Source of the DNA: Cycas panzhihuaensis
Taxonomy: Eukaryota; Cycadophyta
Assembly: GCA_023213395.1 (NCBI GenBank)
Contig: CM041465.1
Location: forward strand, 158,665,741 to 158,729,740
Length of the DNA stretch: 64,000 nucleotides
Direction of reading: 5' to 3'
Under the pieces are notes generated by a model. The model worked only from the letters and a program-made list of their open reading frames with translations, was not told the DNA's origin and searched no databases. Positions 11,391 through 22,929 of the stretch are shown here, piece by piece. Position 1 is the stretch's first letter; each line of letters begins with the position of its first letter. The position numbers and the translations under genes were made by a program.

Positions 11391-12504
11391 TGCCCCTTCT
11401 TCATTCTCATCGTACCCTACTTTCTCTAGTCCAATGCATTGCCCTTTGCTAGCTAGACTAAGGAATCTCCTTGCTCGAAGGCTTCTTAGGTGGCATTAAA
11501 AGGTCCCCTAGCTACTGCAATTTAGTTAGAAACTGCCATCACATTAGCAACCAAGGTTCCCTGATTTTTAGGCATGTGCCCTCACTCTCTCACAGACTTG
11601 GGTTCTTCTTTAAGCAAGAATTTTAGCAATAAAACCAATGTTGACAGATAGTTTGACACATCAATCATCCTGAAACCTCCCATTTCCACTCCAGTCATGT
11701 GCCCTTGTCACTTTCATGTCAGTCACCTCATATTGTCAAGCCACACCCCTTGTTGGCTTTATTGTTGCAAGCTAGCACTCAAACACACATAGATGCAACA
11801 TATAAAAAACACCCTATACTAGCATACACGTAAATGTAACACACATTTTACACGTAGCTCATTATTTCATTAATCAATAGTTAGTTATAATGCTTTGGGA
11901 CAATTCACTTATGGATATGCTTGATTGCTCAGCACATACCAAATCTGATATGAGAATGCCCTACTTATATCCAATTTACAACCCTTTTAACCTAAAGGTC
12001 ACAACCATTGCAAGTGTCTTTTGCCTTTTCATAGCAAAACCTAATCACAATTTGTTAATCATGTCACTTCTATATGGTCATACAATCAATCCTTGTTGTA
12101 GTTGTTGCATTAGTGAAGGATCATTCCCTTCAAATTATTCCCATTCCTAACTACGTGTTCGTATTCTATAGTAGTTGTTCATGTTTCTTGGTACATTGGC
12201 AATTGTCCTTGAGGGCTAAAACCTAGAATTGTAACTATTTCAGATTGTGTTTTTAGCTTTTTTCCCTACTCGTTATTGCTATTCCACTACTGGAACCATT
12301 TCTTGCCGTTCCAAGTGCCCATGTTCTAAATATTATGCATCCAAAAGGACAAAGTAGTAACTACTAAAGAAACTTCTTCTCCCAAAGAAAGTGATGTAAG
12401 AGTAAGATTAAGAGATGCAAAGTGAAAAAGATACAAAGACGCAAAAGTGACCAAATTCCAAGTTTATACTTTTGGGATCAACATCCCAAAACTATGAAAG
12501 CCTC
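11391..12504. other. No gene recognised
   Basis: AT-rich sequence with only short chance frames. It may be the decayed 5' end and leader of Gypsy-D, but I see no LTR pair or primer site to prove it. Confidence 0.4.
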
Positions 12505-12876
12505 TCATTTGTGCGTGCAATCCTCCTTCCTATAAGAAAGAAGGTGAAGGTTAGGATGTATAAATACCAAGTCCTCAACCTTACTCAACACCAACTTCTT
12601 TCTCTTTGCATAATGAATGAAGCCATGTCTACTCCAATTTCTCTTTGTTGAAGAGAGGCTTATAATTTGTGAAAGAATTCGAATGGCAAGCAATTACGTC
12701 ATAGCAACCCCTACACCATTGATCATCCATCATGAGACTGAATTCGATTTGCTCCTATCCACCAATGCCTACATGTCTCCAAATACTAAGTCAGTCCTAG
12801 CGAAGTTGGCAAATTCCTTTCAAATTTGTAAGGTATCATCAATATTTGAAAGCAATTTTTTAATGGCCTCTCTGAA
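12505..12876 (-). pseudogene. hAT transposase relic, C-terminal part
   Basis: The minus frame starting near 12693 reads LAIRILSQ, then KRNWSRHGFIHYAKR, then LVFIHPNLHLL, the hAT dimerisation region. Before it, in broken frames, KEFANFAR and LVFGDM are readable (about 12790-12840). The reading continues from the larger hAT part at 31620-33120: the block before the Copia-4 insertion (VSNGF) joins EAIKKLLSNIDD on this side. hAT transposases cut and paste DNA; this copy has stops and is split by 18.7 kb of retroelements. Confidence 0.85.
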
Positions 12877-13360
12877 TGTTAGAACCCTCATATTCTAGCA
12901 TTAAGCCTTGACCTTATACATTTTATTTTTGGCAATTTATGCTTTACGCTAAAGTGCTCTTTTCTATGTTTTTAAAATGTCTCTTTATCCTTTTTATATT
13001 TAATAACTTATTTTATGTGAATAAGTCAACATGTTGATGAACGACATTTATCACCATCCTTTGAACCTAAGAAGGAGAGTTCTATTCAAAATTCTCTTAT
13101 GTTTTGGATCTGTGATGTTTTGGAACTCCTATAAAATCAAAGCTCCCTCTCATGCATTTCATAGTAGTTTTGGAGTTTAGGGTTATGTTGCTAAAAGCAT
13201 TTCTGATAGTTTGAGTGTAGAGCAATTCTCCTCCCTCTCCATTTTGTGTTATGTATTTTGTGCTTGCATTTCTCAAGCTTTATAATGAGAGTTGAATCTT
13301 TTCAAGTTCATACTTTGTCCCTTCTTCTCCTCAATAGATCATATTATGTTCATTCCCTCA
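12877..13360 (+). repeat. 5' LTR of Copia-4 (484 bp)
   Basis: Begins TGTTAGAACC and ends CCCTCA; clearly alignable with 31114-31619 through blocks such as CCATCCTTTGAACCTAAG and TTTTGTGTTATGTATTTTG. A TATA-like box (CTATAAAAT) is near 13130. The partner has small insertions and many substitutions, so this is an old pair. Confidence 0.85.
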
Positions 13361-13363
13361 TTT

Positions 13364-13376
13364 TGGTATCAAAGCA
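13364..13376 (+). promoter_or_regulatory. Primer binding site of Copia-4
   Basis: TGGTATCAAAGCA, three bases after the LTR, is the tRNA-iMet site with one change from TGGTATCAGAGC. Confidence 0.8.
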
Positions 13377-13770
13377 ACATTGAGAAGCCAAAGAAGGCAA
13401 GTGATCCCCATGCTTTGGTGACAACCTTTGCCCTATGAAGGTGATCCAAACAGAGATCTTTCAGTTTTCAGGGTTCTAATTTTTAAAGTAATTTTTGAAA
13501 ATTTTCTATGTTAAAAAGCTTTGTTCTCACATATTTCTAATAAGTTTTGAGAGCTTTATTATCAAAGTTTTTAACAAGCTTTAATAGGGTTTTACTAACC
13601 AATTGTACATTGGTTTTGAAGCACTTTTACAAGTTTTGAGTTGGTTTAATACTGACCCAACGGTATCTCATCTTGTTGATTTTTTGAAATTGTTGCGTAT
13701 CAAAAAAAATGGCATCATTTTGCAATTTGTATATGCAATAAAAAACAAAAAACAAAAAAAAACTATTTTG

Positions 13771-14327
13771 TGTTGAGAATGGCATTTGGCCTTCAATAAA
13801 CCAAGATCTAGAAGTTTGTTCCTCTCTAGTTCTAGAATCAAAGAGATCTATACTTGGCAATGAAAGCTTAATCAAGTAAACAAAATAAAAGATCAAAGCA
13901 TGAAAGAGCATGAAGCAAGATGATACCAAAATGAGGAGGAGATGAAATTAATCCAATCTCCAAATGAATATCAGTTTGATTAGCAAATTGGCAACATAAC
14001 AATACAGATCAACCTCTATATGAGAAACATGAGAAGAGATCTCAATACATAGAGTTATAGAAAAGACCTAAGGCATTGGATGTTTGACAAGTGTCAAACA
14101 TCCAAGCTACATGCCTTGCATGTAGGACATGTGTCCTTTTGGGCTCTCAAGTGAGCAAAAATGCATGAGGGTCATTTGACCCTTAAGTGACAATGTTATG
14201 TCACTAGGAAAGAATGTGGGTGTGCACTTTATCACTTAAGTGATAAGTCACCCCATAAAGTACAAAAGTACAAATAATATATGAAAATAAAGTACATATA
14301 CTTAACATGTAAACATAAAGTTTAACA
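13771..14327 (-). repeat. 3' LTR of Copia-2 (557 bp)
   Basis: On the minus strand it begins TGTTAAACTTT, next to a C-run on the plus strand that is the polypurine tract, and ends TCTCAACA. It has the same 18-bp palindrome as Copia-1 (14229-14246) and one copy of the hairpin (about 14077-14107). The right-hand LTR differs from it at many sites, so insertion is much older than that of Copia-1. Confidence 0.9.
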
Positions 14328-14380
14328 ACCCCCCTTACTGTTTACAATGTTAAGTCGGAGACCTAGACCTTCTCTAAATT

Positions 14381-15109
14381 TTACAAATTTTTTTTACCAA
14401 GAGGCTTGGTAAAGATACCTGCTGTCTGTTGCTCTGTAGGTCTATACTGGAGGTTGATCTCATCGTTCTGCACATGCTCTCTAATGAGGTGATGATGAAC
14501 CTCGATGTATTTGGGCCACGCATGAAAAACTGGATTCTTGGCCAACTTGAGCACACTCTGATTATCGTAATATATCATGGTGGGGTGATCCTGCTCAAGT
14601 CCAAGCTCTCCAAGAATCCGACGAAGCCAAATAGCCTCACAAGCTACGCTGACTGCAGCTTTGTACTCTGCTTCCGTGGAGGACAAGGTAACATTGAATT
14701 GCTTCTTGCAATTCCACGAAACAACTCATGAACCAAGGGTAAAGCAATAACCCAAGGTTTGTCTCTTGCTATCTTGGCATCCTGCCCAATTAGAATCTGA
14801 GAACCCTTCCAAGATGAAGTTCTCATTATGTGCATACTGAAGACCATCCTGCAATGTGCCTTTGATGTATTTCAATATGTGTTTTGTTACATTCCAATGT
14901 ATCTAATTAGGTTGAAATATGTATCTGGAGCAAAACCCAACAACAAATGAAATATCCGATCTTGCGTTGGTGAGGTAGATTAAGCTACCAATAAGTTGCC
15001 AGAAAAGTGTGGGATCTGCAAGTTTAGCTTCCTCATTGAAAGTCAACTTTGTTCCATTCTCCATGGGTGTAAGCGTTGGTTTGTAATCATGCATCCTAAA
15101 CTGCTGCAA
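14381..15109 (-). pseudogene. Copia-2 RT end and RNase H
   Basis: 15109-14903 reads as the end of the copia RT (PMENGTKL, then LIGSLIYLTNARSDISFVVG). RNase H at 14686-14381 keeps SSTEAEYKAAV, YYDNQSVLKLAKNP, KYIEVHHHLIREHV and DIFTKPLG-like TAGIFTKPLG. A frame break lies between 14903 and 14686. Confidence 0.88.
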
Positions 15110-15130
15110 AATGTCCCAAGAATATTTTGC

Positions 15131-15586
15131 TTAGGAAATGAAGATATAGCCTAGTTGTTGCCGTACCTCAAAGCCTGAAAAATAACGGAGAAGTCCAAGA
15201 TCTATCATCTCGAAGCTTCTCTTCAAATCACCTTGGAGAATCTGAATCATCTTAGTGTCATTACTAGTGATCACTAAGTCATCAACGTACAAGACAATAA
15301 AAATAGTATGGTCTTTCCCAACTTTGATGTACAAGTTAGAATATGATGTAGATCGATGAAATTGCTCCTCTTGAAGTAACAAACTTTCAAGTTGATTGAA
15401 GGACATACCTGAAAGTGAGCCATCTCGTGTAGTGGATGATATGAAGCCATTATAATCCTTAAGCAATGCTCGAACAATTGTTGTTACAAGCTCATCCCTA
15501 GAAGTTGGTTTTCCTAATGTATTCAATTCATTACATATTTTCTTGATGGAAGAGAGGAATGCTGACATAGGCTTTACAAATTTCAA
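15131..15586 (-). pseudogene. Copia-2 in-frame gag-RT fusion
   Basis: One open frame of 151 codons. Residues 1-77 are gag (FVKPMSAFLSSIKKICNELN through FNQLESLLLQEEQ). From about residue 78 it is RT (FHRSTSYSNLYIK, then VLYVDDLVIT, then LGLLRYFSGFEV). Compared with Copia-1, the whole stretch from the gag end through protease and integrase to mid-RT is missing, and the deletion kept the frame. The junction near 15356 shows a short T-run shared by both parents, as expected for a template jump or microhomology deletion. Confidence 0.88.
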
Positions 15587-15689
15587 AGAATATAATTTGC
15601 TTTCACCATCAAAATGTGAGCTTCATCTCGCCTTTCATATAAAGAGGACAAAATGTCCCAAGCTTCCTTAGAGGTTTTAGCACACACAA

Positions 15690-15957
15690 TATTCTAATCA
15701 ACATGAACATCAATAATCACATGTAAGAATGCCAAGGTAATTTCATCCTTGGACTCTCAGGTAGCAACATAATCTAGATCTAGATGAACAACAACACCTT
15801 CATTTTCCACAAATACAGGTTGGGGAATTTTGCCAGAAACAAGACCCCAAAATTCATTCTTTTTTAAAAGGTTTTGTATTTGCCTCTTCCACTCTTGATA
15901 ATTATCTTGACCTGTTAATTTAATGGTACATGCATTAAACATGTTTAGAGCAACCAT
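15690..15957 (-). pseudogene. Copia-2 gag N-terminus
   Basis: The ATG at 15957 opens a gag start (MVALNMFNACTIKLTGQDNY, then W...IQNLLKKNEFWGLV). A stop ends it near 15757 and the rest of gag up to 15586 is in other frames. The start fits the same gag start in Copia-1. Confidence 0.85.
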
Positions 15958-18241
15958 GTTGAAGTTGTAAAGGCTTGAAGCTAGCAGATGACTTAGAAAC
16001 TCAGTGCTTTCGTCACTTAAATTCCACCTTCTAACAAACCAACAGTCCTAATCTTACTAGAAGATCCAACAACTGAATGGAGTGATGAGGGGTGGAGGGC
16101 TAGGCAACAAAGTTGGTCCAACCCTGATCTATAGATGAGATCCAATGGTTGACCAAGCCAAATCTAGGACAAGACAGATAGGGCTGATCTGCATGGACAT
16201 ACCCTACTTTCCCTAAGATTCATAGTGCCAATAACACCATTTTCGAACCTCCTTTCCCTCCAGCAACTTTAATTGTCGTGCACTAACTGTACGGTCGGTT
16301 GGTCCCTTAGGGAATGCACTAAGCTTAAGGTTATTTTAGAGGCAAGGTTTGAACCTTTTTCGAGCCTCTCCAACTAGATTTTAAAGTACCTTTTAAGATT
16401 GTTCAAGTTGACTTAAGATGAGTTTTACTTGAATGATGTATTTTGAAAGATGATTGCTTAATAGCTTACAAGTGTGGCTTCAAGAGGAAGCAAATTTAGT
16501 ACATCAAATACTTAAAGCACTTCAAGAAGTGAAAAGAGTGCTAAAAGGCAATCCAAGTAAAGACTTGAGTACATCACATCGAACACATTTAAGTATTTGA
16601 AAAAAGAGCACTTTTCAAGAGATCAAAAAAGTGCCAAGTACTCAAAAATGATGAACTTCCTTGTGATGATGCTTCAAGTGGGTTCCTTTTAGAGGAAAAA
16701 TGGTCACTTTGCAATGTAGACACCATGCACCAAGTGTTAGGACTTAAATTAGTCCCAACCAACCACGAAAATGAGATATCTTTTTATTAAAAAAGTGATC
16801 TTTTGAGTCCCTTTTTGGACTAGGACTCTAGGTCACCACACAAGGAACCTAATAAAATCACCTAAGTCATTTTTTGCTTTTACAATGATAAAAGTGACTT
16901 GAAAAAGTCACTTAATGAGTCACTAAAAAGATTTTTTATGTTAAGTGACTTGGAAAAGTTTAAAAAAAAAGATAAATTTGACCCTATTTGAGGACTAGGG
17001 CATGAAGGACACCTCGCATGGAGCCTTATAGAGCACTTGAAAATGTAGTTTTTCGCCTTTATAATGATAAAAATGACTTTAAAAGTCATTAAATGAGTCA
17101 AAAACATAAGTGAAAAATTTTGTGTGTGTTTAAATGACTTTAAGAACATAAGAAAAGGCTAAAAAAATGACATAAAAAGATGATTAAATAAGAATTTGAT
17201 TTACTTAAGAAATAAACTTTAGTATAAAAAGTTTATTTAAAAGAGAATATTCCACTTGATATAACTTAAAGTTATATTGATGTAGTTCAAAAAATAAAAC
17301 ATTTCAAAGATTTTACGATGGCGGTGTGGGCCACACAACTCCGTGATCACGCAAAGCGTGATATCTCACCGCATAGTGATTAGATCGCCGTGAGACTTTA
17401 GACGGAGAGTTGTGGCATCAACATGGAGCTACCTCTAAATTTTCGTGAGCTTTCGTCCACTATAGAGAGAGAACAGTGCAGATGCATGTTGGAGAGGGCC
17501 GCACACCGTGGACTATTTGGAGAGTCGTACAGGCTTTGAGGATGGCGTCTAGTCACCAGAATACCTCTGTGGGACCCACGTAGGGTCAGAGAAACCTCCT
17601 AATGTGAGCAAATCACCTGTAACAGGCCTACACTAAAGCTCTGAGCTTTCCCACTAGGGTTTGAGGGTTCAAAATAGCCTAAAACTGGACCAGACACTAT
17701 AGAGAGCCTCAGATTAAAAATATTTGTTGTCTAAAAATGATTCAAATCAAAACCCGATCGAGACCCTACTCTATGAGAAAAAATAAGCTAAAAGAGTAGA
17801 TTTTAGGTGAAAAATCACAAGAAATGATAGTAAATCTGCTCAGATCTGAGGAATAACTAATGCAAATTGGTTGCAGATCAGTTATAAACCACAAAGAATG
17901 ATTACAAGACTAATTTGCAGTCACAAACTAGTTAAATAACTCATATTTGCCTCCTTTTCTATAAAAAATAATTTTTTTCTTGAGTAAAAGTTAAGAAAAA
18001 ATCACTATTTTTGAAAAACAATGAGTGTTGCACCCTTGATAAAAGTCTGAAAAAATCCAGATCTGCAGTATGCGCCTCCTCCAACCTACAAGTGGCTTGA
18101 AAAAGCCTAGAACTGCTGCAACAAAGGGGCAACAAGCCTTGGATCGCCTTCAGAGTGTAAAGGCCATCACCAAGGTTTTGTAAACCCTTAGAAGATCTCC
18201 AAAAAAGAGGAAATCAGAACAGAAAGAAGCTGACTTCTTCT
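15958..18241 (-). other. Leader of Copia-2
   Basis: About 2.3 kb of non-coding leader. The shared leader block (GCATTCCCTAAGGGACCA on the minus strand) lies at about 16317-16300, roughly 360 bp before the gag ATG, matching its place in Copia-1 and Copia-4. The rest shows repeated AAGTGACTTAAA-type words (16860-17160) and no gene. Confidence 0.65.
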
Positions 18242-18253
18242 ACTCTGATACCA
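18242..18253 (-). promoter_or_regulatory. Primer binding site of Copia-2
   Basis: On the minus strand it reads TGGTATCAGAGT, two bases inside the 5' LTR: tRNA-iMet type. Confidence 0.88.
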
Positions 18254-18255
18254 AA

Positions 18256-18639
18256 TGTTGAGAATGGCATTTAGCCTTCAATAAACCAAGATCTAGAAGT
18301 TCGTTCCTCTCTAGTTCTAGAATCAAAGAGATCTATACTTAGCAATGAAAGCTTAATCAAGTAAACAAGATAAAGATCAAAGCATGAAAGAGCATGAACA
18401 AAATGATACCAAAATGAGGAAGAGATGGAATTGGTCCAATCTCCAAATGAATATCAGTTTGATTAGCAAACTGACAGCATAACAATACAGCTCAAACTCT
18501 ATATGAGAAACATGAGTAGAGGTCTTAATATATAGAGTTACAAAAGGGACCTAAGGCATTGGATATTTGACATGTGTCAAACATCCAAGCTACATGCCTT
18601 CCATGTAGGACATGTGACCTTTCAGGCTCTCAAGTGACA
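18256..18639 (-). repeat. 5' LTR of Copia-2 with an internal deletion (384 bp)
   Basis: It matches 13771-14147 and then, after CAAGTG, jumps to the last three bases of the LTR (ACA on the plus strand) and the TTTTG duplication. So about 175 bp of U3, including the 18-bp palindrome, were lost while the terminal bases stayed. Confidence 0.82.
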
Positions 18640-18829
18640 TTTTGTACTTGATTGTAAATTTTTTTTGAAAAAAATAGAGGAGGTTTATATGCAAAAAAAT
18701 GCCGTTCTTCCTCGTGTTAATGATTTGCAAGAAGTCTTTGTTTTGTACATGTGTATTGTTTTCTTTGTGAGTTGGCAACCCTATCTTTGTTTGTGGCAAA
18801 CATTGCTAAGCTTGGGAGGCTCTCTACTC

Positions 18830-19334
18830 CTTTTGTTGCTTAGTGTATGCTTGGGCTTCATCATAGGAATCTCCAATGAGCACTACAATTGCACCAAGAC
18901 ACTCAACTGACTCCCACTTGATTTCAGGAGTAGTGACAAGCATTGCAGTCACTGCATCACAGTTTAATCTTTTTGCTACCAATGCAACTCCTTGAGCATG
19001 GTTACCAATTGATGAGCAAATAACTCCTCTCTATGGCTTTTCCTTAGGTAGCTTCGAAATCATGTTGTATGCATCGGACAATTTAAAAGCAAGTTGCAAA
19101 TCTTCCCATTTCAGCAAAATCCATACCCAATCCTTTTGGTGAGCTTTGGTACAAGCTGCAGAGGGGATTCAATGGCCACCTCGTAAACATTCGATGATAG
19201 AATATTCGTAAGATAAGATATGTCTGTTGGTAATCCATCCCTTTTTGGATCTTTAAAAGAGTAGATTTTGTCTGAAATAGCCATGAGGAATCCAGCTTTA
19301 TAGTGATATGCAACAGTCCACACCTTGGCAGCAT
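18830..19334 (-). pseudogene. Threonine dehydratase (threonine deaminase) gene fragment
   Basis: On the minus strand, broken into frames, this reads as the N-terminal half of the PLP-dependent catalytic domain of plant biosynthetic threonine deaminase, the plastid enzyme that starts isoleucine synthesis. Recognisable blocks are LTNILSSNVYEVAIESPLQL (about 19220-19160), AYNMISKLPKEK in another frame (about 19072-19037), GVICSSIGNHAQGVALVAKR (about 19026-18967) and VTTPEIKWESVECLGAIVVL, then GDSYDEAQAY (about 18935-18845). The GNHAQG and PVTTP-type blocks are family signatures. At least one stop and several indels kill it. It lies antisense inside the Copia-4 leader; capture of a host gene piece is the likely origin. 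Similarity from 19240 to 19334 is weak. Confidence 0.85.
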
Positions 19335-19650
19335 TGTGTGCCTCTACTCATCATGCATGGACCTGTGCACCTCTTAATCTCCTCGCAGACCTGTAAAAGT
19401 TGACCTACGTAGACCTTGTATCACATTGGCGGCTTTTCTCTGACCCGCATAAGGATTGGTGACAATCCCTTCCTCGCAGCCCCCATTCAATTTTTTGGCT
19501 TTGTAATGTGAGATACACTTTGCAAAAAAAACGTACGATCTTTGATCACCATCTAGATCAATCCCAGACAAGCTTTGATCCATCCTGTAAAGTGTTGGAC
19601 CCAATTTCCAAGGAATACAATCGCGTGGTAAGCATTTTTCCACTGTCGCC
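19335..19650 (-). other. Unassigned segment next to the threonine dehydratase fragment
   Basis: An 89-codon minus frame (19643-19374) is open but not recognised. It might be a further piece of the captured transcript or another host fragment. The edge at about 19650 is where leader-like sequence seems to start. Confidence 0.35.
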
Positions 19651-20675
19651 TATGTAGGAATGATTTTCCTAAAAATCAATTTTGATAACATAAGGATTAT
19701 AACCTTAGGCTATATCCTTTGGAATATTCTAAAAAATATTCCAACTTTGATAAAAGATATTTTTATAAAGTTCTTCATTTAAGTGTTTTTTAAATCTCTT
19801 TTTCATCAATTTTTTAACATAGAATCACTCATTTATGTCATTTTTAGTGTGTTAATCACACTAATCTTGTAAAAAAAATTGCATGTAAATTCGATGACTT
19901 AATCACCAAAATTTTGACTTGTTTTTAGCTCTCAATCACAGTTTTTCGTTGTATTTACTCATTGGGCTCCTTGCATGGTGACCTAAAATGAGTTTGGTGT
20001 CGCTCCAAAGCCCAAGCATACCACAGGAATCAATAAAATAATCTTTTTATTGGTGTGTTTGGATCATTTTCATTCCCAAGTGTCTTTTTTTGTGTGCACA
20101 TTAGCTTCGCGAAGTGCCTCTTTGGGCGATTGAAATTTCATGGTCTACGTTGTTGAAAGCCTCATCCAAGGGTATAATCTTGTTTATTGTTACATTTACT
20201 CTCAATTAAACAAGTCACTTAAATTATTTGTGACATTTGATAATTTTTTAAACAACATCAAAAAGGCTCCAAGGCATGCTTTAAGCAGCATTAAAACCCA
20301 CTTGTAGTCAACTTTAAAAAATTTAAAAACCATAGTTTTAAGTTTGGTGCATTCCCTAAGGGACCATCTGACCATATAGCCAATGCACAACAATTAAGAC
20401 GTAAAGTGAGGAGACTTGGAAAGGGTGTTCTCAGTACTGTGAACACTAAGGGAAACACGGTACATCGTGCAGATCAACTCTGCCTCAATTGTATTAAATC
20501 TAATAACTTGGCCAACATCTAATCTTGTAATCAAATTGGACGACTTGCAAGTGAAGCCCTCCATTTAGTCTTCATAATTTTCGGCCTAGTATTGAATAAT
20601 TTGAGATATTGAGTGAAACTTAAGCGACGTAGTTCAATAGTTTCCAAGCTCATTTCTCAGTTCTAATATTTAATT
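19651..20675 (+). other. Leader of Copia-4 next to gag
   Basis: It resembles the Copia-1 leader: CTTGCATGGTGACC near 19972 and the shared block GCATTCCCTAAGGGACCA at about 20349, 327 bp before the decayed gag ATG (20676). Confidence 0.65.
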
Positions 20676-20796
20676 ATGGCTACTTAGATGCTTAACATAG
20701 TTTAACTAATGGGCACTGAAAACTATTTGACATAGAAGAAACAAGCAAAGAACTTGCTTTATTATGAATGAATTATGGAGTTATGTGTCTAGCATC
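20676..20796 (+). pseudogene. Copia-4 gag, 5' piece
   Basis: A decayed gag start: ATG at 20676, stop at codon 4, then MLN, GTENYLT and KNLLYYE remnants. It stops at the Copia-3 insertion point; the gag continues at 26022. Confidence 0.75.
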
Positions 20797-20994
20797 TGTA
20801 CAAAATCTCCAATGAAGAGGAATTCACTCTACTTTATTATTAATGGTTCATTGAATATATACAAGTACAAGGTAGGTACAAATGGCAACCACCCAACAGT
20901 ATGGTGCCACTTGTCAAATTAAGAGTGAAAGGGGAAGAGGTCCAAGACCCTTACATTATGTATTATAATCGAAGGTAAAATATTACCTTTTACA
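20797..20994 (-). repeat. 3' LTR of Copia-3
   Basis: Plus-strand ends TGTACAAAAT and TTTTACA. It differs from the other copy at roughly ten positions over 198 bp, including one small rearranged patch (near 20925). Confidence 0.93.
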
Positions 20995-21013
20995 CCCCCT
21001 CTTAATGTTTTAC

Positions 21014-21460
21014 CTATCTTAATCCTAATAGATTTCTGAAGACAATGAATTTCTTTTTTCCAAGAGATTTAGTGAGTAGATCAGCAGTTTGATCCTCTAA
21101 TGGACGATGTTGGAGCTCAATTTCTTTATTCTGTACTTTTTCCCTAATAAAATGATGATGTACCTCTATATGCTTTGTTCTAGCATGTAATATAGGATTT
21201 TTTGTCATTTTTATGGTACTTTGATTATCACAAAATATTTGAGTTGGCATTGTTTGTTCTTCTCCTAGTTCCTTTAGGAGTTGTCTGATCCATACTCCTT
21301 CGCATGCTGCGTTGACGGTTGACTTGTATTCTGCTTCTGTTGAGGACAATGCAACTGTAGGTTGCTTTTTACTGCTCCAAGAGATCAAAGATTTTCCTAG
21401 GAAAAAGCAATATCCTGATGTTGATTTCATGTCATTACATCTCCGGCCAGTCTGAATCAC
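21014..21460 (-). pseudogene. Copia-3 RNase H
   Basis: The 148-codon frame holds the full copia RNase H: KSTSGYCFFLGKSLISWSSK, LSSTEAEYKSTVNAACEGVW, FCDNQSTIKMTKNP, TKHIEVHHHFIREKV and ADLLTKSLGKKKF. The Glu of STEAEY and the Asp of CDNQS are present. It is separated from RT by stops or frame changes between 21465 and 21692, so it cannot be made as part of a polyprotein. Confidence 0.9.
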
Positions 21461-21692
21461 AAAAACCGGTCAATTTTATATTGTTTTCTTTGTCATATTT
21501 CAGACCAAGATTCATGGTTCCTTTTAGATATCGTAAGATTCTTTTTGCAGCATTCTAGTGAGGAGTTTTGGGACTTTCCATAAACCTAGAGATTAACCCT
21601 ACAGCATATGTAATATCTGGACGTGTGGCTGTGAGATAAATCAAGCTTCCAACCAACTGTCTGTACAACGTTGCATCAATAGGATGTGCTTC

Positions 21693-22487
21693 CTATTCTA
21701 TATTCAGTACTAACCCTATTTCCATTGGTGTGCTAACAGCATTACAACTTTCCATTCCAAACTTGTTTAGCAAGCTTTTGATGTACCTAGTTTGTGAGAG
21801 AGTAATGAAGGAATTGTTCTGTTCCGTCTCTATTCCAAGATAATAATGTAGCATTCCCAAATCTGTCATTTCAAAGACCTTTTCAAACTTGCTTTTAATA
21901 AATGCTATTGAATTTTTGTCATCTCCAGTGATAATCATGTCATCCACGTGTACTACTACAACGGAGATAGATCCTTGATTACCTTTTACATACAGACTAT
22001 GATCTGATTCACACCGATGTAAACCATTTTGTGCTAAATACGAATCCAATTTAGCATACCAGGCTCTTAGTGCTTGTTTGAGTCCATACAATGCCTTTTT
22101 CAATTTGCAAACCATATTTTCTTGACCTGGTTTTATGTATCCTTCACGTTGATACATATACACTTCTTCTTGTAGATCTCCATTCAGGAATGCACGTTTG
22201 ACGTCCATTTGATAAATTTTCCAACCTTTTTGGGCAGCAAGAGCAATCACTGTTCTCACCATATTCAACTTTGCTACTGGTGAGAATGTTTCTTCGCAGT
22301 CAATTCCTGTTGTTTGTGTGTAGCCTTTCGCTACTAGTCTGGCCTTATATTTTTCTATTTCTCCATTTGGCTTTCCCTTTATCTTGTATACCCATTTACA
22401 ATTTATGATGGGTTTATCTTCAGGAATCAATACTAAGTTCCATGTTTTGTTTCTTTGTATGGCTTCAATTTTAGTATCCACTGCCAT
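21693..22487 (-). pseudogene. Copia-3 reverse transcriptase
   Basis: A 264-codon open frame: CKWVYKIKGKPNG, KARLVAKGYTQTTGIDCEETF, FSPVAKLNMVRTVIALAAQKG, MDVKRAFLNGDLQEEVYM, then VVVVHVDDMIITGDD (HVDD in place of the common YVDD) and LGMLHYYLGIE. It ends with a stop near 21693, after which the RT end (LVGSLIYLTATRPDI) is readable to about 21600. The upstream linker (22902-22490) is Ser- and Glu-rich and in two frames. Confidence 0.9.
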
Positions 22488-22929
22488 TTTCCAATTCTAT
22501 GAGTTGCTTGCTTCTTCATAGGAACTTGGTTCAACAGAACAAATGAATGCTTGTGGTTTTTGAGATCTTGTACGATGTTCAAAAATGTCTCCCTTTGTTT
22601 CTTCAAGCGTTTTGAGGTACCACCTTGGTACTCTCTTTGAGGTACATTCTTGCAATGATTTATCTTCTTCTTCTTTGGAGTTGGAGCTACTATTTGACTG
22701 GAAGTTGCCATTATTAGTTAGTTGCTTATCTAGAATGGCATTCTCTGAAATGACATCCTCTGTCTCAATACTTTCTGAAGTTATATCTAACTTATCTTCC
22801 AACTGTGTAAGATGTATATTTAGGTTGCTTTCATCAATTTCTTGCACTATTGTATCAACATTCTCCTTTTTCTCATCAAAAATTACATCCCTACTTACAT
22901 AGAGCTTGTCTGTTTTTGGATCAAGACAT

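Larger units (their letters stand above)
13771..18639 (-). mobile_element. Copia-2, internally deleted copia element
   Basis: Minus-strand element flanked by TTTTG on both sides (13766-13770 and 18640-18644). Order on the minus strand: 5' LTR 18639-18256 (with an internal deletion), primer site 18253-18242, leader, gag from 15957, a gag-RT junction, RNase H, polypurine tract (14328-14336) and 3' LTR 14327-13771. Protease, integrase and the first half of RT are missing, so it is non-autonomous. Its LTRs share the palindrome and inverted-repeat blocks of Copia-1, so the two families are related. It sits in the leader of Copia-4. Confidence 0.9.

Noticed and set aside
18665-18910. 81-codon plus frame with hydrophobic stretch
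   Set aside because: It lies antisense to the threonine dehydratase fragment and is its shadow.
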